DNA from: Bacteroidales bacterium
GTDB lineage: Bacteria > Bacteroidota > Bacteroidia > Bacteroidales > VadinHA17
Length of the DNA: 48,713 bases
Direction of reading: 5' to 3'
Assembly: GCA_012517605.1 (NCBI GenBank)
Contig: JAAYUS010000237.1
Span: 1 to 48,713 of the forward strand
Under the pieces are notes generated by a model that was not told the origin of the DNA, made no database searches, and worked only from the letters and a program-made list of their open reading frames with translations. Positions 38,310-48,366 of the stretch are shown piece by piece; positions within the stretch are counted from its first letter, which is position 1; each line of letters begins with the position of its first letter. The position numbers were made by a program, and so were the translations under genes.

Positions 38310-39101
38310 ATGACAGGCATGAATAAGGAACCTGACCATTCGGAATTTAATGAATACCCTGATTTCTTTGCTCGGTTTTATGATCTGATATATCATCAGG
38401 TTCGCGACGGGGTTGATAATCAATTCTTTCTCCAAAAAATAAAAAATACTTCAGGTAAGGTACTGGAAGTTGGAACCGGAACCGGCCGGCTTTTTACGGA
38501 GGCTCTCGAAAAAGGAGCTGACATTTACGGGATCGATCTGAGTCCTGCCATGCTTGATATTCTCAGGTCAAAACTGAGCTCCGACCAGCAGCCACGGATC
38601 AGCCTCCAGAATATTGTCGATTTCAGATCTGACTTTAAATACGACCTCATTATCGCTCCGTTCAGGGTGTTTATGCATCTTACAAAAAAAGAGGATCAGC
38701 TTAAGGCGCTGCGGAATGTATATGATCATCTGAATCCCGGAGGAGAATTCATTTTTGATACATTCATACCCGATCTTAATATGCTTATCAACGGTATCGA
38801 AGGAGTAAAGGATTTCGAAGCAGAATTTGAACCTGGGAACCGGATAAGCAGGACAGTAACATCAAAACCTGACCTGATAAATCAGACACTGAACCTGGTT
38901 TTTGTGATAGAATGGAATGAGGGAGAGCAACATTATAAAAAAGAATGGAGATCCATCATGAGATATTTCTTCAGGTACGAGCTGGAACATCTGGTTGAAA
39001 GATCTCCATTTGAAAGTTACAATATTGCAGGCGATTTTTCAGGCAATGGCCTGACCAATGATTCGAAGGAATTTATTGTCACCTGCATCAGGGATAGATA
39101 A
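38310..39101 (+). CDS. Class I SAM-dependent methyltransferase
   Basis: 'GKVLEVGTGTGRLFTEALEKGADIYGIDLSPAMLDILR', 'NPGGEFIFDTFIP'. Confidence 0.92.
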   Translation: MTGMNKEPDHSEFNEYPDFFARFYDLIYHQVRDGVDNQFFLQKIKNTSGKVLEVGTGTGRLFTEALEKGADIYGIDLSPAMLDILRSKLSSDQQPRISLQNIVDFRSDFKYDLIIAPFRVFMHLTKKEDQLKALRNVYDHLNPGGEFIFDTFIPDLNMLINGIEGVKDFEAEFEPGNRISRTVTSKPDLINQTLNLVFVIEWNEGEQHYKKEWRSIMRYFFRYELEHLVERSPFESYNIAGDFSGNGLTNDSKEFIVTCIRDR

Positions 39102-39107
39102 GCTCTA

Positions 39108-42100
39108 TCACCAGCCGGGAGTGAAATTAAGGCCGAACACCCCGTTCCGGAATCCGCCATTCTGAAGCGGGAAAGCGTAATATGGTTCAAGTACAAGCGC
39201 TCCAAGAACATTTATGCGGATCGAAACTCCTGTGCTGTAAACAGGAAATTTCTGATCAAATGAAGCATTCGCCGGATTCCAGTCGAATACAATCCTGTCG
39301 CCTGGAGACCAGGCAAGACCCCCGTCAATAAACAGGTTAAGGTCGGTGAGCAGGAATTTTGATTTTATCAGAGCCAGCCTTTCGGGTCCCGTGAAAGGCA
39401 TTCTTAGTTCAACATTTGCAACAAGGGCTCTCTGTCCCGACAGTCTTGAGATATCGAATGAATTTAAACCCATCCCGCCTTCATTATCAGAGGAAATTCT
39501 TTCATAGCCCCTTATAAGCCATGGATAGCCAAGGTAAAGAGGATAAACACTGCTCAATGTGCCGGCCCCCCCGTACCTCCCATTGTGATATGCCCTGAAA
39601 GCAAGGCTGAACGGCTTTAAATAGAAATACTTCCTGTAGTCGGCAAGTGCCGTGAAAAAATCTACCATGCCGAAATACTTGTCTATTTCATATCTGAGCC
39701 TGTGACCCTGGAATGGAGAAGTCATTGCGAAATATGAATTGTCTTCAACATATGCCAGTGAAATCTGCTGGTAGTTCCCTCCTGACGGAGCATCAAGCTT
39801 TTCGTGCCTGCTTCCCAGGCCAATCCCGTCGAGAGAATAGTAATTGTTGTACCTGTCTACCCTGTAGTAATACCACGACATTGAAAAGCCGGCTTCAAAT
39901 CTTCTGTTCTGTGACAGAGGATAATAGGCAAAACCTGTCACATTGTCCTCAAACATCCTGACATAGTCGAGGACCAGATTCTGTACCGGAATTTTTGACT
40001 CACCGTATTTGATTGAATCAAGAGTCAGAAACATACTTCCGGCCCGGTATGGAATATGTGATACTGCCCCTCCCCATTTTATTTTGCTTTTTTGGTTCAT
40101 GTAAACCGTTTGTCCTCCGAAATCATAAATTTCGCCGTTAAGGGATAATGATGAATACAGCTGGCTGTTGCCAAGAATGTCGCTGAATATCATGTTTATA
40201 CTGCCACCGGCATTGTTTCGGTACATTCCTGTGGATATGCCTATACTGGCATTGTTTGAGATATAATCAAGTTTAAACCTGGGTTTGTAAGGAATCTCTC
40301 TGACGGTATCGGCAGGCAGCCCTGAGACCTGACGGTTAGCCAGTACATAGTCCGTCCTGTTCGGAGCAGTGTTCTGAACTGGTGGAAGTGTTCCGGCATT
40401 AAAATTGACAAAGCTTATATCAACAGTTCTTTCACGGAATTGATTTTCACCGGCTGACCATATCTGATAAGTGTTGTTGGTGTAATATGTATACACAACC
40501 TGAGCCTTTTCCCTGGCTGTGCTTAATGCAGGTGAAAATGGTGTAATCCCGCTGATGCCTGTCAGGTAATCTGTTAATTTATTAACAATTCCGTCATTGA
40601 GCTGAAATTTATAAAGGTTCCTGAAACCATCGGCATCCGAAAGGAAAAACACTGAACTGCCGTCACTTGAAAAGGCCGGATTTACATTCCATGCTCCCGG
40701 AAACACGTTTAATCTCCTGATATCCCGGGTCTTCATATCCATTATTGCCAGATCGAAGAAGAAACGGCGTCTGCCGGGAAGGTTGCTGATGACCTCCTGT
40801 GAAAAGGCAAGATATCGTCCATCAGGTGACCATGCCGGATGTATGTTTGATGGCATGTCGTGAGTAAGCTTTTCAGTGATACCGTCGGTCAGATCATAAA
40901 CAAACAGATCGCTTACTCCATTAACAGTCCCGGTAAAAGCAATCTTTTTGCCATCGGGCGACCAGGCCGGATTGAAAATTGCAGGGACCCCGCTAATGCG
41001 GATTTCGTTCATTCTTTTTTCACGCCTGACATCAACAATGGCAATCCTGTTGGAGCCCTTTGTGAAAACCACAAATGCAAATTTCCTGCTGTCGGGAGAC
41101 CAGGTGCCTGACGATTCTATGAAATTAAAATCGTCAATATCCGCATTTCTGACTACACTTGACAGCTTTTTTATGATTCTGCCCGTAGCGGCATCTGCCA
41201 GAAAAAGATCGAGGGTAAAAAGGTTCCTTTCAGAAAAGAAGGCGATATATTTTCCATCCGGACTCACGGATGGAGAGATATTTACCCGCCCGCCGTTAAG
41301 TTTTGAGATCACCATTCGACCTGCAAGGCTGTCTTTCCTGTTTTCCAGATATGGTTTGAAATGAAGCTCCATAGCGCTTTTCCACATTCCCGACAATGTC
41401 TTTTCGTTGAATCCCAGCACAGAATCAGCAGCTGCATCAAAACCATATCTGGCCGTGTTTTTGAAAAGAGGCATTATTACTGAATCGCCCCAGGTTTTTG
41501 CGACCATAGCCCAGAAAGCCTGACCATAACGGTAAGGGAAATATTTCGATTCATCCGACAGTTTCTTCAATGTCGGGAAATCGTTGCTTACAAGAGCATC
41601 CCTCATCCACATGGCCGTATTAGGATCTTCGCTTCCGATAGAAAGGTATTCTGCCATACCTTCAATCATCCACAGAGGCATGTTTTTCAAAGAATAGAGT
41701 TTTGAAGAATCGGAATTGAGGAACATGTTATATTGAAATGCATGGACAAGTTCATGCCCCAGTGTATGGTCGGTCTGTGACATTGTGGGTGCGACCGGCA
41801 GAATTACCCTGTTCTTGAGCGATTCTGTCACCCCGCCGGTGCCCGTGCTTATTAGCCCGCTGATTGTGTTCGTCTGCTGGAAATCAGCATGGTTATTATA
41901 AAAGATCAGGGGATTTTTTATCCTGAATGTGTCGGCAAATGTTTTCCGGTGGATGTCGTACCAGTCTTCCGACCATCTTACAAGGGTCTTAAGAAGTGAA
42001 TCATTCCTGAGATAATGATAAATCTCAAAATGTGGTGTCTGAAGTACACTGAAGTTGAAATTACTATAGCCTGGCTTTGTCCTTCCAAAATACTGGGCAT

Positions 42101-42200
42101 TCAGATCAGACTGTGTAATTAAAAACAGAATGGTTGCGGGCAGAACAAACCTGGCCATCTGAAATTTCAAATCTCTGATATAGCTGTTCATCGGATTCAT
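39108..42200 (-). CDS. Metalloprotease-like (HELVH) + TolB/PD40 propeller + C-terminal outer-membrane barrel fusion
   Basis: 'HTLGHELVHAFQYNMF...LWMIEGMAEYLS'; repeated 'PAWSPDGKKIAFTG', 'PAWSPDGRYLAFSQ'; C-terminal surface-antigen-like 'LRYEIDKYFGMVDFF...GLAWSPGDRIVF...GVFGLNFTPGW'. Confidence 0.88.
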   Translation of the reverse strand: MNPMNSYIRDLKFQMARFVLPATILFLITQSDLNAQYFGRTKPGYSNFNFSVLQTPHFEIYHYLRNDSLLKTLVRWSEDWYDIHRKTFADTFRIKNPLIFYNNHADFQQTNTISGLISTGTGGVTESLKNRVILPVAPTMSQTDHTLGHELVHAFQYNMFLNSDSSKLYSLKNMPLWMIEGMAEYLSIGSEDPNTAMWMRDALVSNDFPTLKKLSDESKYFPYRYGQAFWAMVAKTWGDSVIMPLFKNTARYGFDAAADSVLGFNEKTLSGMWKSAMELHFKPYLENRKDSLAGRMVISKLNGGRVNISPSVSPDGKYIAFFSERNLFTLDLFLADAATGRIIKKLSSVVRNADIDDFNFIESSGTWSPDSRKFAFVVFTKGSNRIAIVDVRREKRMNEIRISGVPAIFNPAWSPDGKKIAFTGTVNGVSDLFVYDLTDGITEKLTHDMPSNIHPAWSPDGRYLAFSQEVISNLPGRRRFFFDLAIMDMKTRDIRRLNVFPGAWNVNPAFSSDGSSVFFLSDADGFRNLYKFQLNDGIVNKLTDYLTGISGITPFSPALSTAREKAQVVYTYYTNNTYQIWSAGENQFRERTVDISFVNFNAGTLPPVQNTAPNRTDYVLANRQVSGLPADTVREIPYKPRFKLDYISNNASIGISTGMYRNNAGGSINMIFSDILGNSQLYSSLSLNGEIYDFGGQTVYMNQKSKIKWGGAVSHIPYRAGSMFLTLDSIKYGESKIPVQNLVLDYVRMFEDNVTGFAYYPLSQNRRFEAGFSMSWYYYRVDRYNNYYSLDGIGLGSRHEKLDAPSGGNYQQISLAYVEDNSYFAMTSPFQGHRLRYEIDKYFGMVDFFTALADYRKYFYLKPFSLAFRAYHNGRYGGAGTLSSVYPLYLGYPWLIRGYERISSDNEGGMGLNSFDISRLSGQRALVANVELRMPFTGPERLALIKSKFLLTDLNLFIDGGLAWSPGDRIVFDWNPANASFDQKFPVYSTGVSIRINVLGALVLEPYYAFPLQNGGFRNGVFGLNFTPGW

Positions 42201-42434
42201 ATGTGCCTCCTTTCATGAACTGTTTTATCCAATTATGAAATTTTAAAAAGTCAGATCATAGTTCTCCTTCTGACCGGATACTCAAAAATCCTTTTTCAAA
42301 TAATATGCCATTGTAATCTGGTAATCATCATTTTAATCTTAAAAAACTGTTAAAATGGATTATATATAAGAGAAGCGGATTCTTCCGGATAATTATTTTA
42401 ATTTTAAAGTTCAGATAAACTGGTTAATCATCAT

Positions 42435-44642
42435 ATGATAATGAAAAGAAAATTTCTCTCTTCCGCTTTAATCTGCATTTTATTCCTTTCCTGCACCCGG
42501 AATATTAACGATCCTGTGGATTATGTAAATCCCCTGATCGGCAACATAAGTCATTTGCTGGTTCCGACATATCCGACAGTTCATCTTCCGAACAGTATGC
42601 TCCGGTTCACTCCCAACAGGGAGAATTTCACTTCAAACCTGATGCAGGGCCTTCCGCTTAACCTTATATCGCACCGCTCGGGAAAGGTCTTCAATCTTGC
42701 ACCCTTCTCGGGAGATCCCGGAAATGCGGTAAGGAAACTGAACTTCACATATGACGATGAGGCCGTAACACCTTACAGCTATTCCGTAGTCTTTGATGAA
42801 GAGGATATTACAGTCAGATTCGCACCTTCTGAAAAATCCGGTTTCTTTACACTTAAACCCGGCAGTGAAGGGGAGCATGGCATTATACTAAGAACAACAG
42901 GAAACGGAGAAATTGCATTCGAAAAAAATGTAATATCTGGTTATGACACTTTTGATGATATTAAAACCTGGCTGTATCTTGAATTTGAAACTGAACCTTC
43001 CCGGGTTAAAGCTCTTGAAGGCGGGGAACTTTCTGACCGGTCATCCTCATCAGGAAGAAGAGCGGGGCTTCTCCTATCATTTGGGAACAAAGGCCGGAAC
43101 GAGTTGAGGATCCGCTACGGGATCTCATATATTAGTGCAGAGCAGGCCAGGAAGAACCTGATGCATGATATCCCTGACTGGGATTTCGATAAGACTATGT
43201 CAGAGGCCAGAAAGAAGTGGAATGACGTTCTTTCAGCAATTAGTGTTGAAGGAGGAACATCAGATCAGATGACTGTATTCTATACCTCACTATACCGCTG
43301 TTTTGAACGGATGATCGACATAACGGAGGATGGCAAATACTTCAGTCCATGGAATAATAAAGTGGAAGATGCAAATGATACGGCATTTTATACAGACGAC
43401 TGGGTATGGGATACCCATCTTGCCCTTCATCCGCTTCAGGTCATTCTGAATCCGGGCCGGGAGGATGAAAAAATTACCTCATATGTCAGGATGGCAAGAC
43501 AATCGGGATGGATGCCGACATTTCCCACAGTTACCGGCGACAATCATGCCATGAATGGCAACCATTCGGCTGCAGTAATACTTGATGCATGGGAAAAAGG
43601 CATTAGGAACTTTGATCTTGAGGAGGCATATGATCATCTCAAAAATACAATTCTGAACGAGACAAGACTGCCCTGGGTAAAGGACAGTGCAACCTGGCTT
43701 GACAGGTTTTATGATGAAAAGGGATATTATCCTGCACTACGGAAGGATGAACCGGAAACATGTCCGAAGGTCCATCAGTTTGAAAAGCGGCAGGCGGTTG
43801 CAATAACCCTTGCCTCGAGCTATGACGACTGGTGCATGGCACAGATAGCACGTGAACTTGGGAAAGAAGCAGATTATGAATTCTTCACGAAAAGAAGCCT
43901 TAATTACAGAAACCTTTTCAAAAATGATACAGGCTTTTACCATCCAAAGGACAGTTCCGGAAACTGGATTGAACCATTTGATTACAGGTTTGACGGCGGG
44001 ATGGGCGCAAGGGATTACTACGACGAGAATAACGGTTGGACATACATCTGGCAGCCTTACCATGCTTTTGATGATCTCATACAGATGATGGGCGGAAAAG
44101 AGAAATTTGAACAGAAGCTTGACCAGCTGTTTTCAGAAGGACTTGGAAAATCGAAATGGCAGTATTATTCAACATTGCCCGATGCCACGGGTAATGTAGG
44201 CCAGTTCGTTATGGGTAACGAACCCTCTATGCATATCCCCTACCTTTACAACCTTGCCGGGAAACCATGGAAAACACAAAAACGTGTCAGAATGCTTATG
44301 GATACCTGGTTCAGGAACGATCTGATGGGTATTCCCGGTGACGAGGATGGCGGCGGACTCTCAGCCTTTTATGTCTTTTCCGCAATGGGATTTTATCCGA
44401 TCACTCCGGGGATACCTGAATATCAGATAGGAAGCCCGCTGTTCAGCAAAGTAATAATACATCTTGACAATGGTAATACCTTTTCTGTCGTTGCAAAAAA
44501 CAACAGCCTCATTAACAAATATATTCAGTCAGCAATGCTAAACGGCAAGAAGCTGAATGGTCCGGTATTCTCCCACAGCGATATTTTAAACGGCGGAACT
44601 CTTGTTCTGGAGATGGGAGAAAGGCCCGGTTCAAACTGGTAA
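42435..44642 (+). CDS. GH92 family glycosyl hydrolase (alpha-mannosidase-like), lipoprotein
   Basis: Lipobox 'LFLSCTRN'; 'VNPLIGN', 'TDDWVWDTHLALHPL', 'NEPSMHIPYLYNLAGKPWKTQKRVR', 'GIPGDEDGGGLSAFYVFSAMGFYPITPG'. Confidence 0.95.
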   Translation: MIMKRKFLSSALICILFLSCTRNINDPVDYVNPLIGNISHLLVPTYPTVHLPNSMLRFTPNRENFTSNLMQGLPLNLISHRSGKVFNLAPFSGDPGNAVRKLNFTYDDEAVTPYSYSVVFDEEDITVRFAPSEKSGFFTLKPGSEGEHGIILRTTGNGEIAFEKNVISGYDTFDDIKTWLYLEFETEPSRVKALEGGELSDRSSSSGRRAGLLLSFGNKGRNELRIRYGISYISAEQARKNLMHDIPDWDFDKTMSEARKKWNDVLSAISVEGGTSDQMTVFYTSLYRCFERMIDITEDGKYFSPWNNKVEDANDTAFYTDDWVWDTHLALHPLQVILNPGREDEKITSYVRMARQSGWMPTFPTVTGDNHAMNGNHSAAVILDAWEKGIRNFDLEEAYDHLKNTILNETRLPWVKDSATWLDRFYDEKGYYPALRKDEPETCPKVHQFEKRQAVAITLASSYDDWCMAQIARELGKEADYEFFTKRSLNYRNLFKNDTGFYHPKDSSGNWIEPFDYRFDGGMGARDYYDENNGWTYIWQPYHAFDDLIQMMGGKEKFEQKLDQLFSEGLGKSKWQYYSTLPDATGNVGQFVMGNEPSMHIPYLYNLAGKPWKTQKRVRMLMDTWFRNDLMGIPGDEDGGGLSAFYVFSAMGFYPITPGIPEYQIGSPLFSKVIIHLDNGNTFSVVAKNNSLINKYIQSAMLNGKKLNGPVFSHSDILNGGTLVLEMGERPGSNW

Positions 44643-44836
44643 CCGTGGTGAATTCAAAAAGAACCTGTGTAGTTAATATCAGTATATCTGAAATATTTTA
44701 TTAAATTTACATACAGCGTTAATAAAAAACCAGAGCACAGAAAAGCATTACCAAAAAAGGATAGAATAAAAAATCCCATACATCACAATCAACATTTATA
44801 TTGTTTAACTGTTTTTACTTAACAAATCATGTGACT

Positions 44837-45892
44837 ATGAAAAAATCACTCATATTATTAGTTCTGATGTCAGCCGCTTTGACATTGCCGCTTCAATCAC
44901 AAGGTTTACTGAATAAAGTAAAAAAAGCCGTCTCAAAGGAGATTTCAGGGCTGACAGGCAATGATAACAGCAAAACTGCACCGGAGCCATCGTGTGCATG
45001 TGATAATGCAACCCTCATCATCGACATGAAGAAATTCAACCTCGACTACAAGGAGATTTCCATTACTAACGGAATCGATGGCAGCATAATAATCAGGGAC
45101 AAGCTTACACAGAAATATTATATTCTGAAAAACGGACAGACCGAAGGTCCGTTCAATGAAAATGATCCTCGTCTGGCGGCAGTTGGTAACGTCAGTGAAT
45201 CATCCGACGAAGGGGATAAGAAAGATGCTTTTACCAGGGCCTATCCCGGCATCATTGTTAAATCAGGAGAAAAATACCTTATTAAGTTCAACGGAAAAAG
45301 CTATGGCCCTTATGCAATTATAAGCGATTTTGCATTGTCAAGGTCAAAAAACAAGTTCGCTGCGATGGTTACCGAGAATATAATAATGACCGAGTCGGAA
45401 GGGAAAAAGCTGGAGGAAGCCATGAATAATGCAAAGACCGACCAGGAAAGGATGGATATTGCAATGAAGATGAGTCAGCAGATGCAGAACCAGATGATGC
45501 AGGGCGGAGGGCCTTCCTCGATGCAGCCAAAACTTGTTTCAAATATCCCCGGCGCAAGCTATGATGCAATGGCAATGGCCCAGGGCAGACTTGAAGGCAA
45601 TGCAAAATATGACGACATAATTATAGTTACCCCCGACAAGATACTCGACCTGAAGGGAAACAGGATTATGTCGCTGAAAGAGAACGGTTACCAGATTGAG
45701 AAATTATTTGTAAACAGTGCTAACAATAAATATGGATCATATACATCGGGAACCCTGACCTTCAGCGATAATACCAAAATGTCGGACCTGTTCAATCCTT
45801 ATCTGATAAGCAGCAACGGAAATGTGAGCCTGACTTATATGTATTATTCTCCGGGTAAAGATGCGATAATGCAGTGCGCAATTCCATTCTGA
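44837..45892 (+). CDS. Secreted hypothetical protein
   Basis: Signal peptide MKKSLILLVLMSAALTLPLQSQG; no recognised family; Met/Gln-rich central segment 'MSQQMQNQMMQGGG'. Confidence 0.75.
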   Translation: MKKSLILLVLMSAALTLPLQSQGLLNKVKKAVSKEISGLTGNDNSKTAPEPSCACDNATLIIDMKKFNLDYKEISITNGIDGSIIIRDKLTQKYYILKNGQTEGPFNENDPRLAAVGNVSESSDEGDKKDAFTRAYPGIIVKSGEKYLIKFNGKSYGPYAIISDFALSRSKNKFAAMVTENIIMTESEGKKLEEAMNNAKTDQERMDIAMKMSQQMQNQMMQGGGPSSMQPKLVSNIPGASYDAMAMAQGRLEGNAKYDDIIIVTPDKILDLKGNRIMSLKENGYQIEKLFVNSANNKYGSYTSGTLTFSDNTKMSDLFNPYLISSNGNVSLTYMYYSPGKDAIMQCAIPF

Positions 45893-46647
45893 CCTTTTAT
45901 CCGGTACGTATCCGATTTTCCGGGGACTTGACAGGAAGAACTTCATGGCGGAGTTTACTTTCTTTACTGATACTACTTACATTCAGTGATTTATCTGTTT
46001 ATTCTCAGGGATCTGATTACAGGAAGATCTTTGGCAGCGACTGGGAAAAAGCTGAGGAGTTTATCAGGGATAATGAGCCGTGGATGAAGCAGATCTCGGA
46101 AAAGTATAATGTATCATACAAGCTTTCACTTGCGGTAGTCTTTCCAGAACTTGTAAGATATTCGGCGCTCCGCGACAGGATGGAACAGACACTCCTGAAA
46201 ACACTATATATCAGCCTGGGAGATGAATATGCTGATTTTTCCGTAGGCCGGTTCCAGATGAAGCCTTCATTTGCTGAAGCAATAAATGAAAATGCTCATC
46301 TGCTCAAAGGCCGGTTAGGTAAATTTTTCCCTGATCAGGAGAAATATAAACCCGCCTGGAAATACAGGTCGGCTGTGGTAAAATATCTGGAAAATACGCA
46401 GTCGCAGTATCTCTACCTTATTGCATTTATGAAGATCTGCGCGAAAAATTTTGACCTGGGAGTAATGAATGAGGAGGAAAAGGTAAAATTTCTTTCCACG
46501 GCATATAATTTCAGCTTTCAGAAAAGCTTTGCGGAAGTGAATTCAATGATTGACAGGAAATTTTTCACAACTAAATTAGTCACGTCCGAATATTATTCCT
46601 ATTCCGATATTTCTCTGGCATGGTACAGATTGCACTATAAAGATTAG
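45874..46647 (+). CDS. Secreted protein with possible lysozyme/transglycosylase-like fold
   Basis: Hydrophobic leader then 'KYNVSYKLSLAVVFPELVRYSALRDRMEQTLLKTLYISLGDEYADFSVGRFQMKPSFAE'; overlaps the 3' end of the preceding gene. Confidence 0.7.
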   Translation: MRNSILTFYPVRIRFSGDLTGRTSWRSLLSLLILLTFSDLSVYSQGSDYRKIFGSDWEKAEEFIRDNEPWMKQISEKYNVSYKLSLAVVFPELVRYSALRDRMEQTLLKTLYISLGDEYADFSVGRFQMKPSFAEAINENAHLLKGRLGKFFPDQEKYKPAWKYRSAVVKYLENTQSQYLYLIAFMKICAKNFDLGVMNEEEKVKFLSTAYNFSFQKSFAEVNSMIDRKFFTTKLVTSEYYSYSDISLAWYRLHYKD

Positions 46648-46665
46648 ATATACCTATTTAAAAAT

Positions 46666-47409
46666 CTAAAACCTGTATCCTGTAGAAATGCCAAATCCAA
46701 GGTTTTTCTTCGAGGTCCTGTCGTTTGGAAGTCCGTAATCGGAGTTTATTTTGAATAAACCGATCTGGCTGTTCAGGCGGAAGTAAATGTTGCTGTAAAA
46801 CTCATAGCCAAACAGGAGATCAAGTCCTGCATCAATTGCCTTGTAGTATACATATGTTGTTGGTTCTCCTGATGCATCGGCCAGGAACCTGACTTTAAGC
46901 TCCGTCGATGCCGGGCCTGACTTTGTAGTTTCTTTTCCGGTCAGACCTAATGCAGCAAAAGGACCTGCCCCCAACAGCAGGTGGCCATTGCCGGCCTGAG
47001 GCCTGAAAAGAATATCAAGGGGTACAGCCAGGTACAGCAAATTTACCTTCTTTACTATGTTGTCGGATATAATGTCCTGTTTTGCTCCCTTTTTAATAAT
47101 CATAATGCCGGGTTGCAGAAAGAGATCGGGAAGAACAGGTATAATAATATTTACACCCCCGTCATAACCTGCCACCACCCGGTTGTCAAGAGCTTCCCCC
47201 CAGTAATCGTTACCGGTAAGGGTTTGAAGGTTTATTCCTCCCTCAATCCCGAAACTAATCCGGAAAGGTTGCTTCGCAGGCTCCTGAGCAGATACCAGGG
47301 GAAGAATCATCATCAGGATCAGGCTCTGTATGAATAACCTGTATTTCATTTTCCGGATAGCTCCTTTAAAGATCCCTGCGTGGAACCTCTTGTAACGGCA
47401 TTTAAACAT
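46666..47409 (-). CDS. PorT-like outer-membrane beta-barrel protein
   Basis: Signal peptide; 'RISFGIEGGINLQTLTG...LGAGPFAALGLTG...GFGISTGYRF' with C-terminal aromatic. Confidence 0.85.
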   Translation of the reverse strand: MFKCRYKRFHAGIFKGAIRKMKYRLFIQSLILMMILPLVSAQEPAKQPFRISFGIEGGINLQTLTGNDYWGEALDNRVVAGYDGGVNIIIPVLPDLFLQPGIMIIKKGAKQDIISDNIVKKVNLLYLAVPLDILFRPQAGNGHLLLGAGPFAALGLTGKETTKSGPASTELKVRFLADASGEPTTYVYYKAIDAGLDLLFGYEFYSNIYFRLNSQIGLFKINSDYGLPNDRTSKKNLGFGISTGYRF

Positions 47410-47532
47410 GTATATGCAAAATAAGCAATTGTTTATTGAAATAAAATGATTAATTTAGAAACAATAATAATATTCTTTTTAAGAAATGTGATTTTCTGAT
47501 TATAAACCTGTTTATCTAAAAAATCCAAAGCT

Positions 47533-47736
47533 ATGGCAGTCTTAAAAGTTATTGAAATCATGGCTTCTTCACCTAAAAGCTGGGAGGATGCCACCGCCAA
47601 TGCCGTCAAAATGGCAGGCAAAACAGTCAAGGAGATCCGTTCTGTATATGTTCAGGACATGAGCGCGGTGGTCTCAGGCAACAAGATCACCGAATACAGG
47701 GTAAATGTGAAAATTACATTTGAAGTCATAGGCTGA
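47533..47736 (+). CDS. Dodecin family protein
   Basis: 67 aa 'VLKVIEIMASSPKSWEDATANAVKMAGKTVKEIRSVYVQDMSAVV...YRVNVKITFEV'. Confidence 0.94.
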   Translation: MAVLKVIEIMASSPKSWEDATANAVKMAGKTVKEIRSVYVQDMSAVVSGNKITEYRVNVKITFEVIG

Positions 47737-47738
47737 AA

Positions 47739-47845
47739 GTGATTTCGGAATTCGGAATTGTGATTGCGGGATTCGGAATTGTGATTTCGGAATATGGTTT
47801 TATTAAATCCGAATTCAAAAATCCGAAATCCGAAATTCAATAAAT
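47739..47845. repeat. Degenerate 21-bp tandem repeat followed by inverted copies
   Basis: GTGATTTCGGAATTCGGAATT / GTGATTGCGGGATTCGGAATT / GTGATTTCGGAATATGG, then AAATCCGAATTCAAAAATCCGAAATCCGAAATTC. Confidence 0.85.
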
Positions 47846-47901
47846 CTGCCTCTAAGGAGGCAATATCGGATAATTTTTATACTAAAACCAAAACTATAAT
47901 C

Positions 47902-48366
47902 ATGGGACTAATTTCATTCATTAAAAATGCAGGAGAAAAACTGTTCAAATCAGAGGAAAAGAAAGAACAGGAAAAAGCTGAACTTATCAAATCGCATATC
48001 AGCAAATTCGGGTTTGATACCACTGATATTCAGGTAAAGGTTGATGACGACAAGGTGACACTTATGGGAAGTGTAGATACAGTCGAGAACAAGGCTAAGG
48101 TTGTTGTTACAGCTGGCAATGTTGAAGGAATAGCATCTGTCGACGACTGGCTTGTTGTAAAACATCCACCTGTTGTAGCTCCCCCGCCGCCTGAAAAGCA
48201 GTATTATACTGTAAAGAAAGGCGATTATCTTTCAAAGATCGCAAAGGAAGTGTACGGAAACGCAAACAAGTATAATATCATTTTCGAGGCAAACAAGCCG
48301 ATGCTTAAGGATCCTAATCTGATCTACCCGGGACAGGTGCTTGTAATTCCTCCGCTGGAGAAATAA
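47902..48366 (+). CDS. BON + LysM domain protein (Kbp/YgaU-like)
   Basis: 'MGLISFIKNAGEKLF...IQVKVDDDKVTLMGSVDTVENKAKVVVTAGNVEGIASVDD...YYTVKKGDYLSKIAKEVYGNANKYNIIFEANKPMLKDPNLIYPGQVLVIPP'. Confidence 0.93.
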   Translation: MGLISFIKNAGEKLFKSEEKKEQEKAELIKSHISKFGFDTTDIQVKVDDDKVTLMGSVDTVENKAKVVVTAGNVEGIASVDDWLVVKHPPVVAPPPPEKQYYTVKKGDYLSKIAKEVYGNANKYNIIFEANKPMLKDPNLIYPGQVLVIPPLEK

